Positions 1 through 6,878 of a stretch of DNA of 64,000 bases are shown in pieces; position 1 is the first letter of the stretch; every line of letters starts with the position of its first letter. The notes below the pieces were generated by a model. That model was not told where the DNA came from, searched no databases, and was given only the letters and a program-made list of their open reading frames with translations. Source of the DNA: Pseudomonas sp. VD-NE ins (GTDB lineage: Bacteria; Pseudomonadota; Gammaproteobacteria; Pseudomonadales; Pseudomonadaceae); NCBI RefSeq assembly GCF_031882575.1, contig NZ_CP134772.1, forward strand, positions 3,491,001 to 3,555,000, in the 5' to 3' direction. The position numbers and the translations under genes are program-made.

Positions 1-117
1 CTCTTCAACGGCGATCACTGAGCGCACCAAGTGACAGGGCAGAACATGGACACCGTCCTCAGCCGTTACCGTCAGGTGCGGGCGCTGATCAGCGATGTCG
101 TGGATGTCTGCGGTCAT
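1..117 (-). CDS. phage protein, 5' part only
   Basis: Thirty-nine codons are visible, starting MTADIHDIAD, and the frame stays open to the window edge, so this is the N-terminus of a gene that continues to the left. Its ATG overlaps the stop of the upstream gene as ATGA, which points to translational coupling in a minus-strand phage operon with the Acb2-like gene. I do not recognise the family and the visible part is too short to assign a function. Confidence 0.6.
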   Translation of the reverse strand, partial: MTADIHDIADQRPHLTVTAEDGVHVLPCHLVRSVIAVEE

Positions 118-305
118 GCCTTCACCATGTTGTGGGTCTGTGCGTGGGCGTGCCCGTGCAGCCCGGCGACGATCAGGCCCTGAGGCAGTCCAGCAGCCTT
201 GGCCGCGTCGATGGCCTTGGCGATCGCGCTATCCAATTCGGTCAGTACCTTGTTGATGTCCTGGCTCAGGGGTAGCGCGTGGCGCAGGCGAGTTACGTTG
301 CTCAT
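114..305 (-). CDS. small phage protein, 63 aa
   Basis: A 63-residue protein with a central amphipathic helix rich in Ala and Asp (about residues 15-45) and a histidine-rich end (HGHAHAQTH). It starts where the Acb2-like gene stops (TGATG overlap) and ends in an ATGA overlap with the next gene, so the three are one transcriptional unit. No known domain is recognised. The His cluster could bind metal, but that is speculation. Its tight coupling to an anti-defence gene makes it a candidate early or accessory phage protein. Confidence 0.6.
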   Translation of the reverse strand: MSNVTRLRHALPLSQDINKVLTELDSAIAKAIDAAKAAGLPQGLIVAGLHGHAHAQTHNMVKA

Positions 306-535
306 CAGCTGAAAGGGTCAGCGGGTTTTGCGATCGAGCGAACGAACCACATGAAGCCCTGCTGGAGATTGGTCTTGGCCAACGCCAGCAGCCGAAGGTC
401 AACACCTTCAATCTGGCCGATCTGTTTGAACAGTTTGCCGGCGCCGGCTTCCAGAGCCTTGATCGAGTTCATACCGTCGATTTCAGACTGGGTCAGGTCG
501 CGGTAGCCGGTTATCTTTTGGTGCTGGTTATCCAT
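305..535 (-). CDS. acb2: Acb2/Tad1-hairpin family anti-CBASS protein
   Basis: A 76-residue protein that matches the Acb2 family of phage cyclic-nucleotide sponges. These form helical hexamers that bind cyclic di- and trinucleotides and so block activation of CBASS effectors. The N-terminus reads KITGYRDLTQSEID, with Tyr11 and Lys26 exactly where the Acb2 residues reported as essential for nucleotide binding lie. The C-terminal helix (ALAKTNLQQGFMWFVRSIAKP) has the family's signature LQ.GFM..R..A.P pattern. Length is slightly shorter than the roughly 90-residue reference. A ribosome site (GAGGAG) sits before the ATG, and two copies of a GTGTCGCG motif lie just upstream. Assignment is by motif, not by search. 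Confidence 0.85.
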   Translation of the reverse strand: MDNQHQKITGYRDLTQSEIDGMNSIKALEAGAGKLFKQIGQIEGVDLRLLALAKTNLQQGFMWFVRSIAKPADPFS

Positions 536-552
536 GCCGCTCTCCTCGTCGC

Positions 553-592
553 GTGTCGCGACACAATTTGAGTTGTGTGAAAAAGTGTCGCG
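553..592. promoter_or_regulatory. paired GTGTCGCG motifs upstream of acb2-like gene
   Basis: A perfect palindrome GTGTCGCGACAC (553-564) and a second half-site GTGTCGCG (585-592) lie 18 and 50 bases upstream of the acb2-like start. The same word forms the long inverted repeat at 6738-6773 ahead of the replication genes. An operator or nucleoid-protein site shared by two minus-strand phage transcripts is the simplest reading. The rest of the 536-788 gap holds no gene I can support; it must hold the promoters for acb2 (minus) and the gene at 789 (plus). Confidence 0.4.
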
Positions 593-788
593 GCTCAGTC
601 CATCCGAAGGATGCGAGCGAAATTGCCGCGGGCCGGCCTGGTTGGGACGGCGTTGTCGTTCGCTCGGTCAGGAGCCCGACACGCTCATCTGCAACCATTA
701 GCCACTTGGCTGCTCACGCGCGCCGGGCGGCGCAGCCTTTACACATGCTTTAAACTCCTTGGCCGAATTACTTCCATGGCAGGAACCC

Positions 789-1226
789 ATGACTCAAACA
801 GCTAACCACCAGACTCCATCCCCTTCTTGGTTTACAGTTACTTTTTTCTCACTGCTTTTCTCCGTGATAAGCGGTGTAGTCGTTGCTGCGGTCGGTTATG
901 GCAAGCAAGAGGCTGCGAACGGGACGCTTGTGCAGCGTGTCGCGGACTATAAAGAGGCGAATGATCGATTAGTCGCAAATAGTGAAAAATGGAGTAACGC
1001 CTACGACGTCAGAGGCGAGCTACTCGCGTCCGCTCAGTCGCGCGTGGCGGAACTGGAGAACGACCGCTGCACACCTCTAAAACGAGATATTGATGCCATT
1101 CGGAACGACATTAACTTTTTAGAAAACAACAACCAATCCGCTCAACAAATCGAGCGAAACATCCGCCAGATGAACGATTACCAACAATCTCTGCGAGCTT
1201 GCTATGCCTCGACGGGGCACCGCTGA
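789..1226 (+). CDS. membrane-anchored coiled-coil phage protein (moron)
   Basis: A 145-residue protein starting MTQTANHQTP. The start is chosen because AGGAA lies just before this ATG. One transmembrane segment (about residues 16-38) is followed by an alpha-helical, Gln/Asn/Glu-rich region of coiled-coil character to the end, with two cysteines. It is transcribed against all its neighbours (holin on one side, acb2-like gene on the other), which is typical of an independently expressed moron. An inner-membrane protein facing the periplasm, for example a superinfection-exclusion or spanin-like factor, is possible but unproven. Confidence 0.6.
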   Translation: MTQTANHQTPSPSWFTVTFFSLLFSVISGVVVAAVGYGKQEAANGTLVQRVADYKEANDRLVANSEKWSNAYDVRGELLASAQSRVAELENDRCTPLKRDIDAIRNDINFLENNNQSAQQIERNIRQMNDYQQSLRACYASTGHR

Positions 1227-1260
1227 ATGCGGATTGCTAAAGCGTCCGCCTAAACTTGAC

Positions 1261-1593
1261 TCACTCAGCCTTGCGGGTCGGCAGCTTAAAATCGGTGACC
1301 CGATCCGCGATGTTGCGGATCTTCTCGACACCCAAGAAGCCAACCCAGCCGCCGGCGAAGGTGGCCATACTCTGAGGCAGGCCGAAGAAGTCCAGACCGC
1401 TGATGATGGTCAGGGTCAGACCGCCGCATATGGCGCCTTCCACAAGCATCTGGCGACGAGTACCGCCACCGTAAGTGATCCGCAGCACGGCCATGGCGCA
1501 GGACAGCGCAGCCGCATAGAGGATTGGCGAATGCTGGCTCAACCACGCAAGCGCTATCGCCCATGTGTCTGGTTTGTCTGGCATGTTTGGCAT
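1261..1593 (-). CDS. phage holin, lambda/HK97-type
   Basis: A 110-residue small membrane protein with three hydrophobic helices (about residues 12-30, 50-68 and 72-88) and a charged C-terminus (TDFKLPTRKAE). The pattern MPDKPDTWA..LAWLSQHSP..YAA.LS..MA.LR..YGG..R.....EG..CG.LT fits the phage_holin_3 (lambda) family, which forms holes in the inner membrane that release endolysin. Endolysin and spanin genes would be expected next on the minus strand, but instead an opposing gene and acb2 follow. They may lie beyond the left edge or be arranged unusually. It is probably read from the late promoter. Confidence 0.8.
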   Translation of the reverse strand: MPNMPDKPDTWAIALAWLSQHSPILYAAALSCAMAVLRITYGGGTRRQMLVEGAICGGLTLTIISGLDFFGLPQSMATFAGGWVGFLGVEKIRNIADRVTDFKLPTRKAE

Positions 1594-1623
1594 CTCGGTT
1601 CCTCCCCGTCAGGGAGTCAGGAA

Positions 1624-1650
1624 TAAAAAAGCCCGGCAAAAAGCCGGGCT
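1624..1650 (-). terminator. intrinsic terminator before the holin
   Basis: AGCCCGGC, a five-base loop and its complement form an 8-bp stem followed by a T-run in the minus direction. It closes the transcript of the 85-residue gene and lies before the holin, so late expression would need read-through or a separate promoter. Confidence 0.75.
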
Positions 1651-1666
1651 CTTGGTGTTGGGATTG

Positions 1667-1924
1667 TCACATCCCGAAGGACGGACCTGATCTGCTTTTC
1701 TTCCGCTGCTTCTCCGCCTCAGCCTCCTGATGGAGCTCAGCCTCGGCTTCCCTCTGGCGCTCGGCCTCAGCTTCCGCATCACGCTGCTCAAGAAGCTTGA
1801 TATAGCCCTCGGCTTGCTCTCGGGATGGATACGGATTGCCAATGGTCTTCCCGCCGATGAACACCTGATAGAGTTTCTGGCCGGTTATGGAGCCACGACC
1901 TTCATTGATGTGGTACTTCGACAT
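1667..1924 (-). CDS. small charged phage protein, 85 aa
   Basis: Read from MSKYHINEGR, because GGGA precedes this ATG and the longer frame upstream shows no conserved look. The N-terminal half (residues 1-40, with GQKLYQVFIGGKTIGNPYPSREQAEGYI) looks like a small beta-rich domain. The C-terminal half is a long Ala/Glu/Arg-rich helix (EAEAERQREAEAE). The product is probably cytoplasmic. The family is not recognised. It is followed immediately by a strong terminator. Confidence 0.55.
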   Translation of the reverse strand: MSKYHINEGRGSITGQKLYQVFIGGKTIGNPYPSREQAEGYIKLLEQRDAEAEAERQREAEAELHQEAEAEKQRKKSRSGPSFGM

Positions 1925-2212
1925 ACGATTCCCATCCGCGATGACAAAGTGCCACTCTATCAGAGACAAGAACGAAAAAGTCCCTGCAAGTGCAGAGGCC
2001 CTGAATAGGTGCGCTCGTCTTTCTGAGCTGTTGGCCAAAGGCCTTCTCAACGTCGACGCCCCTTTGCATCGATCTCGCTGATCCAGTCTCGCGCCACCCC
2101 GACAGCATGGTGAGGTAAGAGTGCGCGGGCTGCCGGTGTTGATTCCGTACGTCGCACTATCCGGCTATCGACGTCCAAGCCTTCCCGAAGGCTGTCCTGG
2201 CTACAGGTGAAA

Positions 2213-2377
2213 TTACAGATTCTTTTTATGGATGCGCCAACCCATGGCGACACCGGGATGCAGATACTCGCCGGTGCGCGGATGGCGCGAGAAGTCTGTC
2301 TCGCCAACTTGGCGTGCGGCCGCCTCCCAAGCCGTTCTGGCGCGATCCAGAAGATTGCTTTTGGCTTTCAGCTTCAT
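2213..2377 (-). CDS. small phage protein, 54 aa
   Basis: The start MKLKAKSNLL is set by a strong GGAGGTG ribosome site just upstream. The 54-residue product has a helical start (LLDRARTAWEAAARQ) and a basic tail with RHPRTGEYLHPG, a short motif seen in small phage proteins of uncertain role. It lies directly behind a terminator (2408-2436), so it begins a new unit or depends on antitermination. Function unknown. Confidence 0.55.
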   Translation of the reverse strand: MKLKAKSNLLDRARTAWEAAARQVGETDFSRHPRTGEYLHPGVAMGWRIHKKNL

Positions 2378-2407
2378 GCGCACCTCCGGAAGGTTGAATT
2401 TGAGGCA

Positions 2408-2436
2408 ATAAAAACCCGACACGAAGGCCGGGTTTT
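2408..2436 (-). terminator. intrinsic terminator
   Basis: AAAACCCG (2411-2418) pairs with CGGGTTTT (2429-2436). In the minus direction the stem is followed by T-rich sequence. It ends the transcript of the gene at 2454-2813. Confidence 0.65.
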
Positions 2437-2453
2437 AGGCGAACTACAAATTT

Positions 2454-2813
2454 CTAACTGGTTTGAGTCGGATCGATTCGATCAAGCTCATCATGGCCAA
2501 GCCAAGTAAGTTCGGTAAAAAGGTAGTCAGTGTAGTAAATCCCGGTCCCTTTGACGGCCGCGGCCCCAAGCGCCTCTACGTATCGGTTTTTAACCAAAAG
2601 CTCTGCTGCATACATCGCTTCTGCGAAATAGGACTCTCTAGCCTCTGGCGCATATGGCTTGCTGTATTCTTGGGCAATAGTCGATGCAAGCACCTCGCCC
2701 TGCATTGGAAGCGCACCAATTTTTTGCAGAATCAACTTAACCGCTGCTTTGCTTCTTCTCAAAGGTCGCTCCTCGACGGTTGTTCGACTGCCATCTGGCA
2801 GCGCAAGGAGCAT
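2454..2813 (-). CDS. hypothetical phage protein, possible N-terminal anchor
   Basis: At least 119 residues from the first in-frame ATG, mostly helical, with no recognised family. The start is doubtful: the codons just upstream in the same frame encode a hydrophobic run (AGFCVFGLGLG) that continues into MLLALPDG and would make a convincing signal or membrane anchor, but I see no good in-frame start for the longer form. The bases around 2814-2936 hold nothing else I can call. Position between the NinG block and the lysis genes suggests a late-early accessory protein. Confidence 0.5.
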   Translation of the reverse strand: MLLALPDGSRTTVEERPLRRSKAAVKLILQKIGALPMQGEVLASTIAQEYSKPYAPEARESYFAEAMYAAELLVKNRYVEALGAAAVKGTGIYYTDYLFTELTWLGHDELDRIDPTQTS

Positions 2814-2936
2814 ACCAAGACCGAGACCAAAAACACAAAACCCGGCGCTGTGGCCAGGTTTCGAAGTGGTCCTGCGCTGTAAGTAAGTTGCGCAGTGTGG
2901 GAAAAGTACATCAAATCCCCCACCATGGCAACACCT

Positions 2937-3614
2937 TTATGCCGCATCCTCTGAATTTTCTGCGTGAATAACCTGCCACACAGGCTGTTGAGCCTGAATA
3001 TCCACTTCCTCGATGGCATTTCTCAGGAAATTCCAGATGTCGATCCAGTCGCGATCCCAGTGCTTGGGCTGGATAGCGATCCCGTACAGCTTCATCATGG
3101 CGTCAGACACTCGAGCCGGCCCCCATGCATCACCGCCATTCGCCTCGGCCTTGTAGGACTGCAGGGCGCAGGTGATCAGACAGTGCACCTTCGCCGCCTT
3201 CGCGTCGGTGAGCGCACTGAAGTCAGTATCCGACCAGATCAGCTTCTCGGCGTTGAGCATGTGAACGACCGTCATGCACGGGTGGTAGAGGTAGTGCCCC
3301 AACTGCTGCACCTGGAACGGCAACGACTCGATCGCCTTCTGCACTTTCCCCATGGTCACCAGGTGGGCAGCTCGATGTGTCGACCGACCAATTGGCGTGC
3401 GGCGCGTCTCGGCGATGTGGATCTTCTGGCGCACAGCCATGATGCGCTCTTCCTTGTCCTCGCCCTGGGCGGCAAAGATTATCTCTCGAAGCGCGGCCTT
3501 CTCCTTCCTGACGACGATCGCGGATTTTGCCCGGTCAGCTGCCGCTGCACTGATTGAGGCGTTCGACTCATGCTGTGCATCTGTCCACGCTTGACGTGCG
3601 TTGATCAATTTCAT
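2937..3614 (-). CDS. phage protein downstream of NinG, possible late regulator
   Basis: A 225-residue protein starting MKLINARQAW; its ATG overlaps the ninG stop (ATGA), so the longer upstream frame is rejected. The N-terminal 80 residues are charged and helical. The C-terminal half contains WGPARVSDAMMKLYGIAIQPKHWDRDW, resembling a small helical DNA-associated domain. It sits exactly where lambdoid phages place the late antiterminator Q, after ninB/ninG and before lysis genes, but no zinc-finger cysteines or clear Q motif are visible. The role is inferred from position only. Confidence 0.6.
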   Translation of the reverse strand: MKLINARQAWTDAQHESNASISAAAADRAKSAIVVRKEKAALREIIFAAQGEDKEERIMAVRQKIHIAETRRTPIGRSTHRAAHLVTMGKVQKAIESLPFQVQQLGHYLYHPCMTVVHMLNAEKLIWSDTDFSALTDAKAAKVHCLITCALQSYKAEANGGDAWGPARVSDAMMKLYGIAIQPKHWDRDWIDIWNFLRNAIEEVDIQAQQPVWQVIHAENSEDAA

Positions 3615-4216
3615 GCTGCCTGCCCCTTTTTCAGTTCTCGGGTCTTGGCCCGGTATTCGGCCTTGATGGTTTTGATTTCGTCGACGGTGTACTTGCGGGG
3701 CTGATGAGGCCCCTCCAGCCAGGCCACGGTTTCGGCGCCGATGCGCAGCACCAGCCGGATGCGGTACTCGACTGCGTTGCCGGACAGGTTGCGGTTGCAC
3801 TTCACGCACTGACGATGGATGTTCAGCGGCTCGAAACGCAGTTCCGGGCAGGCACCCACGGATCGATAATGCCCTGCGTCCCAGCGGCTGCCAGTGATCA
3901 AGTCACTGTCGTTCGGCATTGAGTCGCAGCTGATGCACGGCAAGTGCGCATCGCGGAGGCGGACGTACTCGTTCACCGCGGCCTGGGCTTCGCGCAGGTG
4001 GTCAGCCCTGGTCTTCAGCTTTTCCTTGCGAACTTTGATTTCACGGCGGTCGCGCTGAGCGATAGCCTTCTTCGCCCTCTGTTCATTCCGTGGCGCATCC
4101 TTCAGCGCGCAGGCTGGGCTGCACACTGCCTGCCCCAAGCGCGCGGGAACGAATGAGGCCCTGCATGTTGGGACGCGGCATTTTTTGGCACGGGGCGGTT
4201 TTCGTTCGATCGTCAT
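3611..4216 (-). CDS. ninG: recombination protein NinG (Rap)
   Basis: A 201-residue NinG/Rap homologue, a structure-specific endonuclease that helps RecBCD- and Red-dependent recombination in lambdoid phages. Visible features are an N-terminal zinc-binding region with paired Cys (CRVPTCRASF and CSPAC), a long charged helix, and the central CISCD..DAGHYRSVG....RF...N.H.QC..CN motif of the HNH-like NinG core. It overlaps ninB upstream and the next gene downstream by four bases each, so it is part of a coupled operon. Confidence 0.9.
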   Translation of the reverse strand: MTIERKPPRAKKCRVPTCRASFVPARLGQAVCSPACALKDAPRNEQRAKKAIAQRDRREIKVRKEKLKTRADHLREAQAAVNEYVRLRDAHLPCISCDSMPNDSDLITGSRWDAGHYRSVGACPELRFEPLNIHRQCVKCNRNLSGNAVEYRIRLVLRIGAETVAWLEGPHQPRKYTVDEIKTIKAEYRAKTRELKKGQAA

Positions 4217-4683
4217 GCAGCCTCCTGACCCAGCAGATCATCGAAGTACACGCCCTGCTGTGCGAAGCGCGCGACGATGCGGTCGGTGTACGCCACGCCC
4301 TGGGCTCGATTGAAAAGACTGGTTACTGGGAAACCGTCCGGGCCGAACAAATGGCAGCCCCCCATCATTTCCAGCTTTGTCGCGTACGGAAGATGGCGCA
4401 TCACCCGGTACCACTCCGCCTGAAACCCGGCATCCTCGTTCAGCAGGATCTGCACGCCGATGTGCAACTTGCAGTACCGGCGCGCGTCGGCCTCATCGCC
4501 GATCTGGGTCATCTCTGCGATGCGCTTGTACATCGCGAACCACAGCCGATTCTGGTCGAGCGTGCGATCCTTTCCCGGGCGCAGCGATACGACGACGAAC
4601 TTCTTATCACGGTACATGGCGCTAAGCTTCGTGATGGCCTCTGAGAGTTTCGCCTGACAGTTCACGGAGATTTTGTCAGCCAT
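4213..4683 (-). CDS. ninB: recombination protein NinB
   Basis: A 156-residue protein of the NinB (lambda Orf) family, which binds single-stranded DNA and SSB and helps load recombinases in the RecF-like pathway. The core DRTLDQNRLWFAMYKRIAE, with the invariant RT..QN..LW pattern near residues 38-55, is diagnostic. Length is typical. It directly precedes ninG with a four-base overlap. Confidence 0.9.
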   Translation of the reverse strand: MADKISVNCQAKLSEAITKLSAMYRDKKFVVVSLRPGKDRTLDQNRLWFAMYKRIAEMTQIGDEADARRYCKLHIGVQILLNEDAGFQAEWYRVMRHLPYATKLEMMGGCHLFGPDGFPVTSLFNRAQGVAYTDRIVARFAQQGVYFDDLLGQEAA

Positions 4684-4903
4684 GGGTGGCCACCTTGTTC
4701 GGCAATCCGTTGATCAGCTCACCGAGTTGCTGTGTCAGTCGCTCGTTCTCGGCCAGCAACTCCAGCGCCACCTCCTCCACGGTCTTCTCCCCGAGAAAGT
4801 CCTGCAGCGCTTCGGTGTTGCGCTTCCAGTCCGAGCAGTCGGCACGGAATGACGCGGCTTCGGCCCACAGCAGCTTCTGGAGTTTTTGTTTATCGATGCT
4901 CAT
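4676..4903 (-). CDS. small coiled-coil phage protein (Ead/Ea22-like)
   Basis: A 75-residue helical protein with the stretch ALELLAENERLTQQL, the motif seen in Ead/Ea22-like and other small lambdoid early proteins. It overlaps its upstream and downstream neighbours by a few bases. The function of this family is unknown. Most likely a cytoplasmic accessory early protein. Confidence 0.6.
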   Translation of the reverse strand: MSIDKQKLQKLLWAEAASFRADCSDWKRNTEALQDFLGEKTVEEVALELLAENERLTQQLGELINGLPNKVATHG

Positions 4904-5697
4904 TGAGCCGCACTCCTTGCTTCCAATTGTTCAGCCTGCTGAATCAGCAGCGCCCGGCGATCCGCCAGCTCATTGGCTGCCAGAATTCGCAGTTCTGTTT
5001 TTTCCTCTGCCGATGCTTGGCGCATGGCGAGCATCGAATCCTTCACCGCGGCGAGCTTCTCGCGCAGTTTTGGCGAAGGACGCGCAATCTCACCGGTGAG
5101 CAGCGCAACGACGGCACGGCCGTCTTCAGTTACCGGCGCGACACTCAAGTCGGCCAGGTACAGCTGCCCGCGCTCATGTGGGATTCGCTGCATTTGCACG
5201 GCTTTGGTGATCGCCTGCGTGCGGAGGTTCGCATCGAAGCCGACGGAGACGTGCCAGTTGACCTGTTTGCTGTCCTCTCGGGCCTGCCCCACCAAACGCT
5301 CGTAAGCGCTGTTGAACGCCATGCGCGCACCTACCTTGTCGCCCGCATCGAGGACAGGTTTCGCAGCAGCCAGTGCGAGCTGGATTTCGTCGGTCAGCAC
5401 CACGGTTTCAAATTCATCGTTGGTGGTCATGGCGATCGCCCAAGCTTCGTCCTTGCCCGGACGGCCGTCAGCAGCCTGCACTCGCTGGAGAATGTCAGCC
5501 ATGGCGAGCTTTCCCTTCACCTCAAAGCGGCATGCCTTCAGCGCGGCTTTCACGGCGGGCACCGAGTACGCGCAGAGGTCTTCGGCCATCATCGCCGCAG
5601 TGCCTGGGTTCATTTCCTGACCCATGGCCTCGGCGGTGGCGCAGATCGCTGCAGCAAGCCCGGCAACCTGTTGATCGTTCATTTTAAAGGTACTCAT
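4900..5697 (-). CDS. phage replication protein, helicase-loader candidate
   Basis: A 265-residue protein encoded immediately after, and overlapping, the O-like initiator, the position of lambda P. The N-terminal region (residues 10-90; YSVPAVKAALKACRF..KGKLAMADILQRVQAADGRPGKDEAWA) resembles the helicase-loader domain of phage G40P-type proteins, where a small helical module is followed by a P..DI pattern. The rest is helical with no recognised motif. Its likely role is to bring host DnaB to the origin. Family placement is by context and a weak motif, so it is tentative. Confidence 0.55.
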   Translation of the reverse strand: MSTFKMNDQQVAGLAAAICATAEAMGQEMNPGTAAMMAEDLCAYSVPAVKAALKACRFEVKGKLAMADILQRVQAADGRPGKDEAWAIAMTTNDEFETVVLTDEIQLALAAAKPVLDAGDKVGARMAFNSAYERLVGQAREDSKQVNWHVSVGFDANLRTQAITKAVQMQRIPHERGQLYLADLSVAPVTEDGRAVVALLTGEIARPSPKLREKLAAVKDSMLAMRQASAEEKTELRILAANELADRRALLIQQAEQLEARSAAQ

Positions 5698-6610
5698 TGC
5701 GCTCTCCCGCTTGGCGCTTGGCCAATACCATTTGCGCGGCCTGTTCGGCGGCGGAGACGTTCGCCTCGGTACGCTCCATCTGGCGTGCAGTTGTCCCGTT
5801 GATGCGCTGACCGGTCACCCACTGGGTGTGGTAGCTCTCGGCGTTGGCCAATAGTTCGTTGAGGCTGTGGCACTTGCGCAGGACGGCTGCATCGCTGGTT
5901 TTCAGGAAATGGGCAGCGACGTGGTGAGCGACGTCGGCGCCGAGGCGGTCGACCAGTTGACCGAGTTGGCCACCGACCTTGGCGTTCCAAACCGGCCAGG
6001 TGCTGTAGCGCTTGCGGTAGGCCATTGCGTAGTTCGCCCAGACCTTGAAGGTTTTGCAGGACTGGTCTTTGGGGCCTGGCATGTCGGCGGGAATCTCAAC
6101 CCGTGGCGCATCGGTGCGATCAACCACCAGAATCAGATTGCGGGACTGAGCCGGCACAACCTCGGCGGAAGCCGGGAGTGCAATTGGTTCAATGACCGGT
6201 TCATTGACTGGTTCAGAACAGTGACTGGTTCTGGGTGCAGCTCCTGCACTACCCCCTAGTGCAGGAGATTCACTAGGGGGTGAACCTGCTGCACCACCCT
6301 GGTGAATCTGCTGCACTACCCCTGGTGCAGGAGGTGCACCACCATCAAGCGTCAGGAAGTAAACATTCGACGAATTGCCCTTCGGCCCACCCTTCCTGAT
6401 TTCCTTGCGCAGCAACCCTGACTCACACAACGCGGTGATGTGGTTCATAACGGAACGCTTGCTGATCTCGCACTGATCGGCGATGTGCTGATAGGACGGC
6501 CAGCACTCCCCCATATCACTGGCATTGTCTGCCAGCTTGATGAGAACCAGCTTGCGAAGTGGATTGCCGACGCGAAGCTTCATCGCGGCGACCATGAGAC
6601 CCATGCTCAT
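5684..6610 (-). CDS. O-like replication initiator with N-terminal HTH
   Basis: A 308-residue protein. Residues 1-85 form a winged helix-turn-helix (CWPSYQHIADQCEISKRSVMNHITALCESGLLRKE) typical of phage replication initiators. Residues 88-150 are low complexity (Pro, Gly, Ala, Ser) and are encoded by an iteron-like array. Residues 180-300 form a helical C-terminal domain. As in lambda, the initiator would bind repeats inside its own gene and recruit the loader encoded next (14-base overlap). The start is the first of three close Met codons, so small shifts are possible. Confidence 0.75.
   Translation of the reverse strand: MSMGLMVAAMKLRVGNPLRKLVLIKLADNASDMGECWPSYQHIADQCEISKRSVMNHITALCESGLLRKEIRKGGPKGNSSNVYFLTLDGGAPPAPGVVQQIHQGGAAGSPPSESPALGGSAGAAPRTSHCSEPVNEPVIEPIALPASAEVVPAQSRNLILVVDRTDAPRVEIPADMPGPKDQSCKTFKVWANYAMAYRKRYSTWPVWNAKVGGQLGQLVDRLGADVAHHVAAHFLKTSDAAVLRKCHSLNELLANAESYHTQWVTGQRINGTTARQMERTEANVSAAEQAAQMVLAKRQAGERNEYL
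6244..6343. repeat. iteron-like array inside the initiator gene, likely prophage origin
   Basis: About 100 bases contain repeated words: CTGCACTA and TAGTGCAG as an 8-bp inverted repeat around CCCCC (6244-6264), TTCAC..GTGAA, CTGCACCACCCTGGTG, and CTGCACTACCCCTGGTGCAG. All are variants of CTGCACYACCCCyrGTG. The array encodes the low-complexity linker of the O-like protein, exactly the arrangement of the lambda origin inside gene O. This is read directly from the sequence; function as an origin is inference. Confidence 0.6.
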
Positions 6611-6699
6611 GCTGCACCTCCAGTAACGAGCAAGGCTTGCTGGAAGTTCACACCCAACGTGAATGCCTTCACCTGGTTGATCGTGTCGGTAAACTGCAT
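6607..6699 (-). CDS. 30-residue leader protein before the initiator
   Basis: Starting MQFTDTINQV with AGGA nine bases upstream, this frame encodes 30 residues and ends overlapping the initiator start region (ATG at 6610). Such short coupled genes are common in phage early operons. A longer in-frame ATG upstream exists, but it would run through the long inverted repeat at 6738-6773, so it is not preferred. Function unknown. Confidence 0.4.
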   Translation of the reverse strand: MQFTDTINQVKAFTLGVNFQQALLVTGGAA

Positions 6700-6737
6700 G
6701 TCAGGTGTTCCTGACGCTAGGAGCAAAGAAATAGATG

Positions 6738-6773
6738 CGCGACACGTTTTTCGAATTTTGAAAACGTGTCGCG
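6738..6773. repeat. 13-bp perfect inverted repeat upstream of replication genes
   Basis: CGCGACACGTTTT (6738-6750) and its exact complement (6761-6773) flank a ten-base AT-rich spacer. The arms contain the same GTGTCGCG word found upstream of the acb2-like gene. No T-run follows, so it is more likely an operator or an mRNA structure in the leader than a terminator. Confidence 0.5.
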
Positions 6774-6788
6774 ACATTGTTCGGGGTA

Positions 6789-6868
6789 TTGCTCGAATTG
6801 GGTTGGCTCTGCATAATCGGGCTTCTCTAGTTTTGCGAATCAGCCGACCTTCTCCGTCGGCTTTTTTG
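6789..6868 (+). ncRNA. candidate OOP-like short antisense RNA
   Basis: A plus-strand promoter-like pair TTGCTC (6789-6794), 17 bases, CATAAT (6812-6817) is followed about 25 bases later by an intrinsic terminator: AGCCGAC, loop, GTCGGCT, then TTTTT (6842-6867). The product would be an RNA of about 45 bases opposite to the early transcript, between the initiator and the upstream regulator gene. Lambda OOP RNA occupies the same place. Nothing else on this strand explains the terminator. Confidence 0.4.
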
Positions 6869-6878
6869 TGCACGCTGT

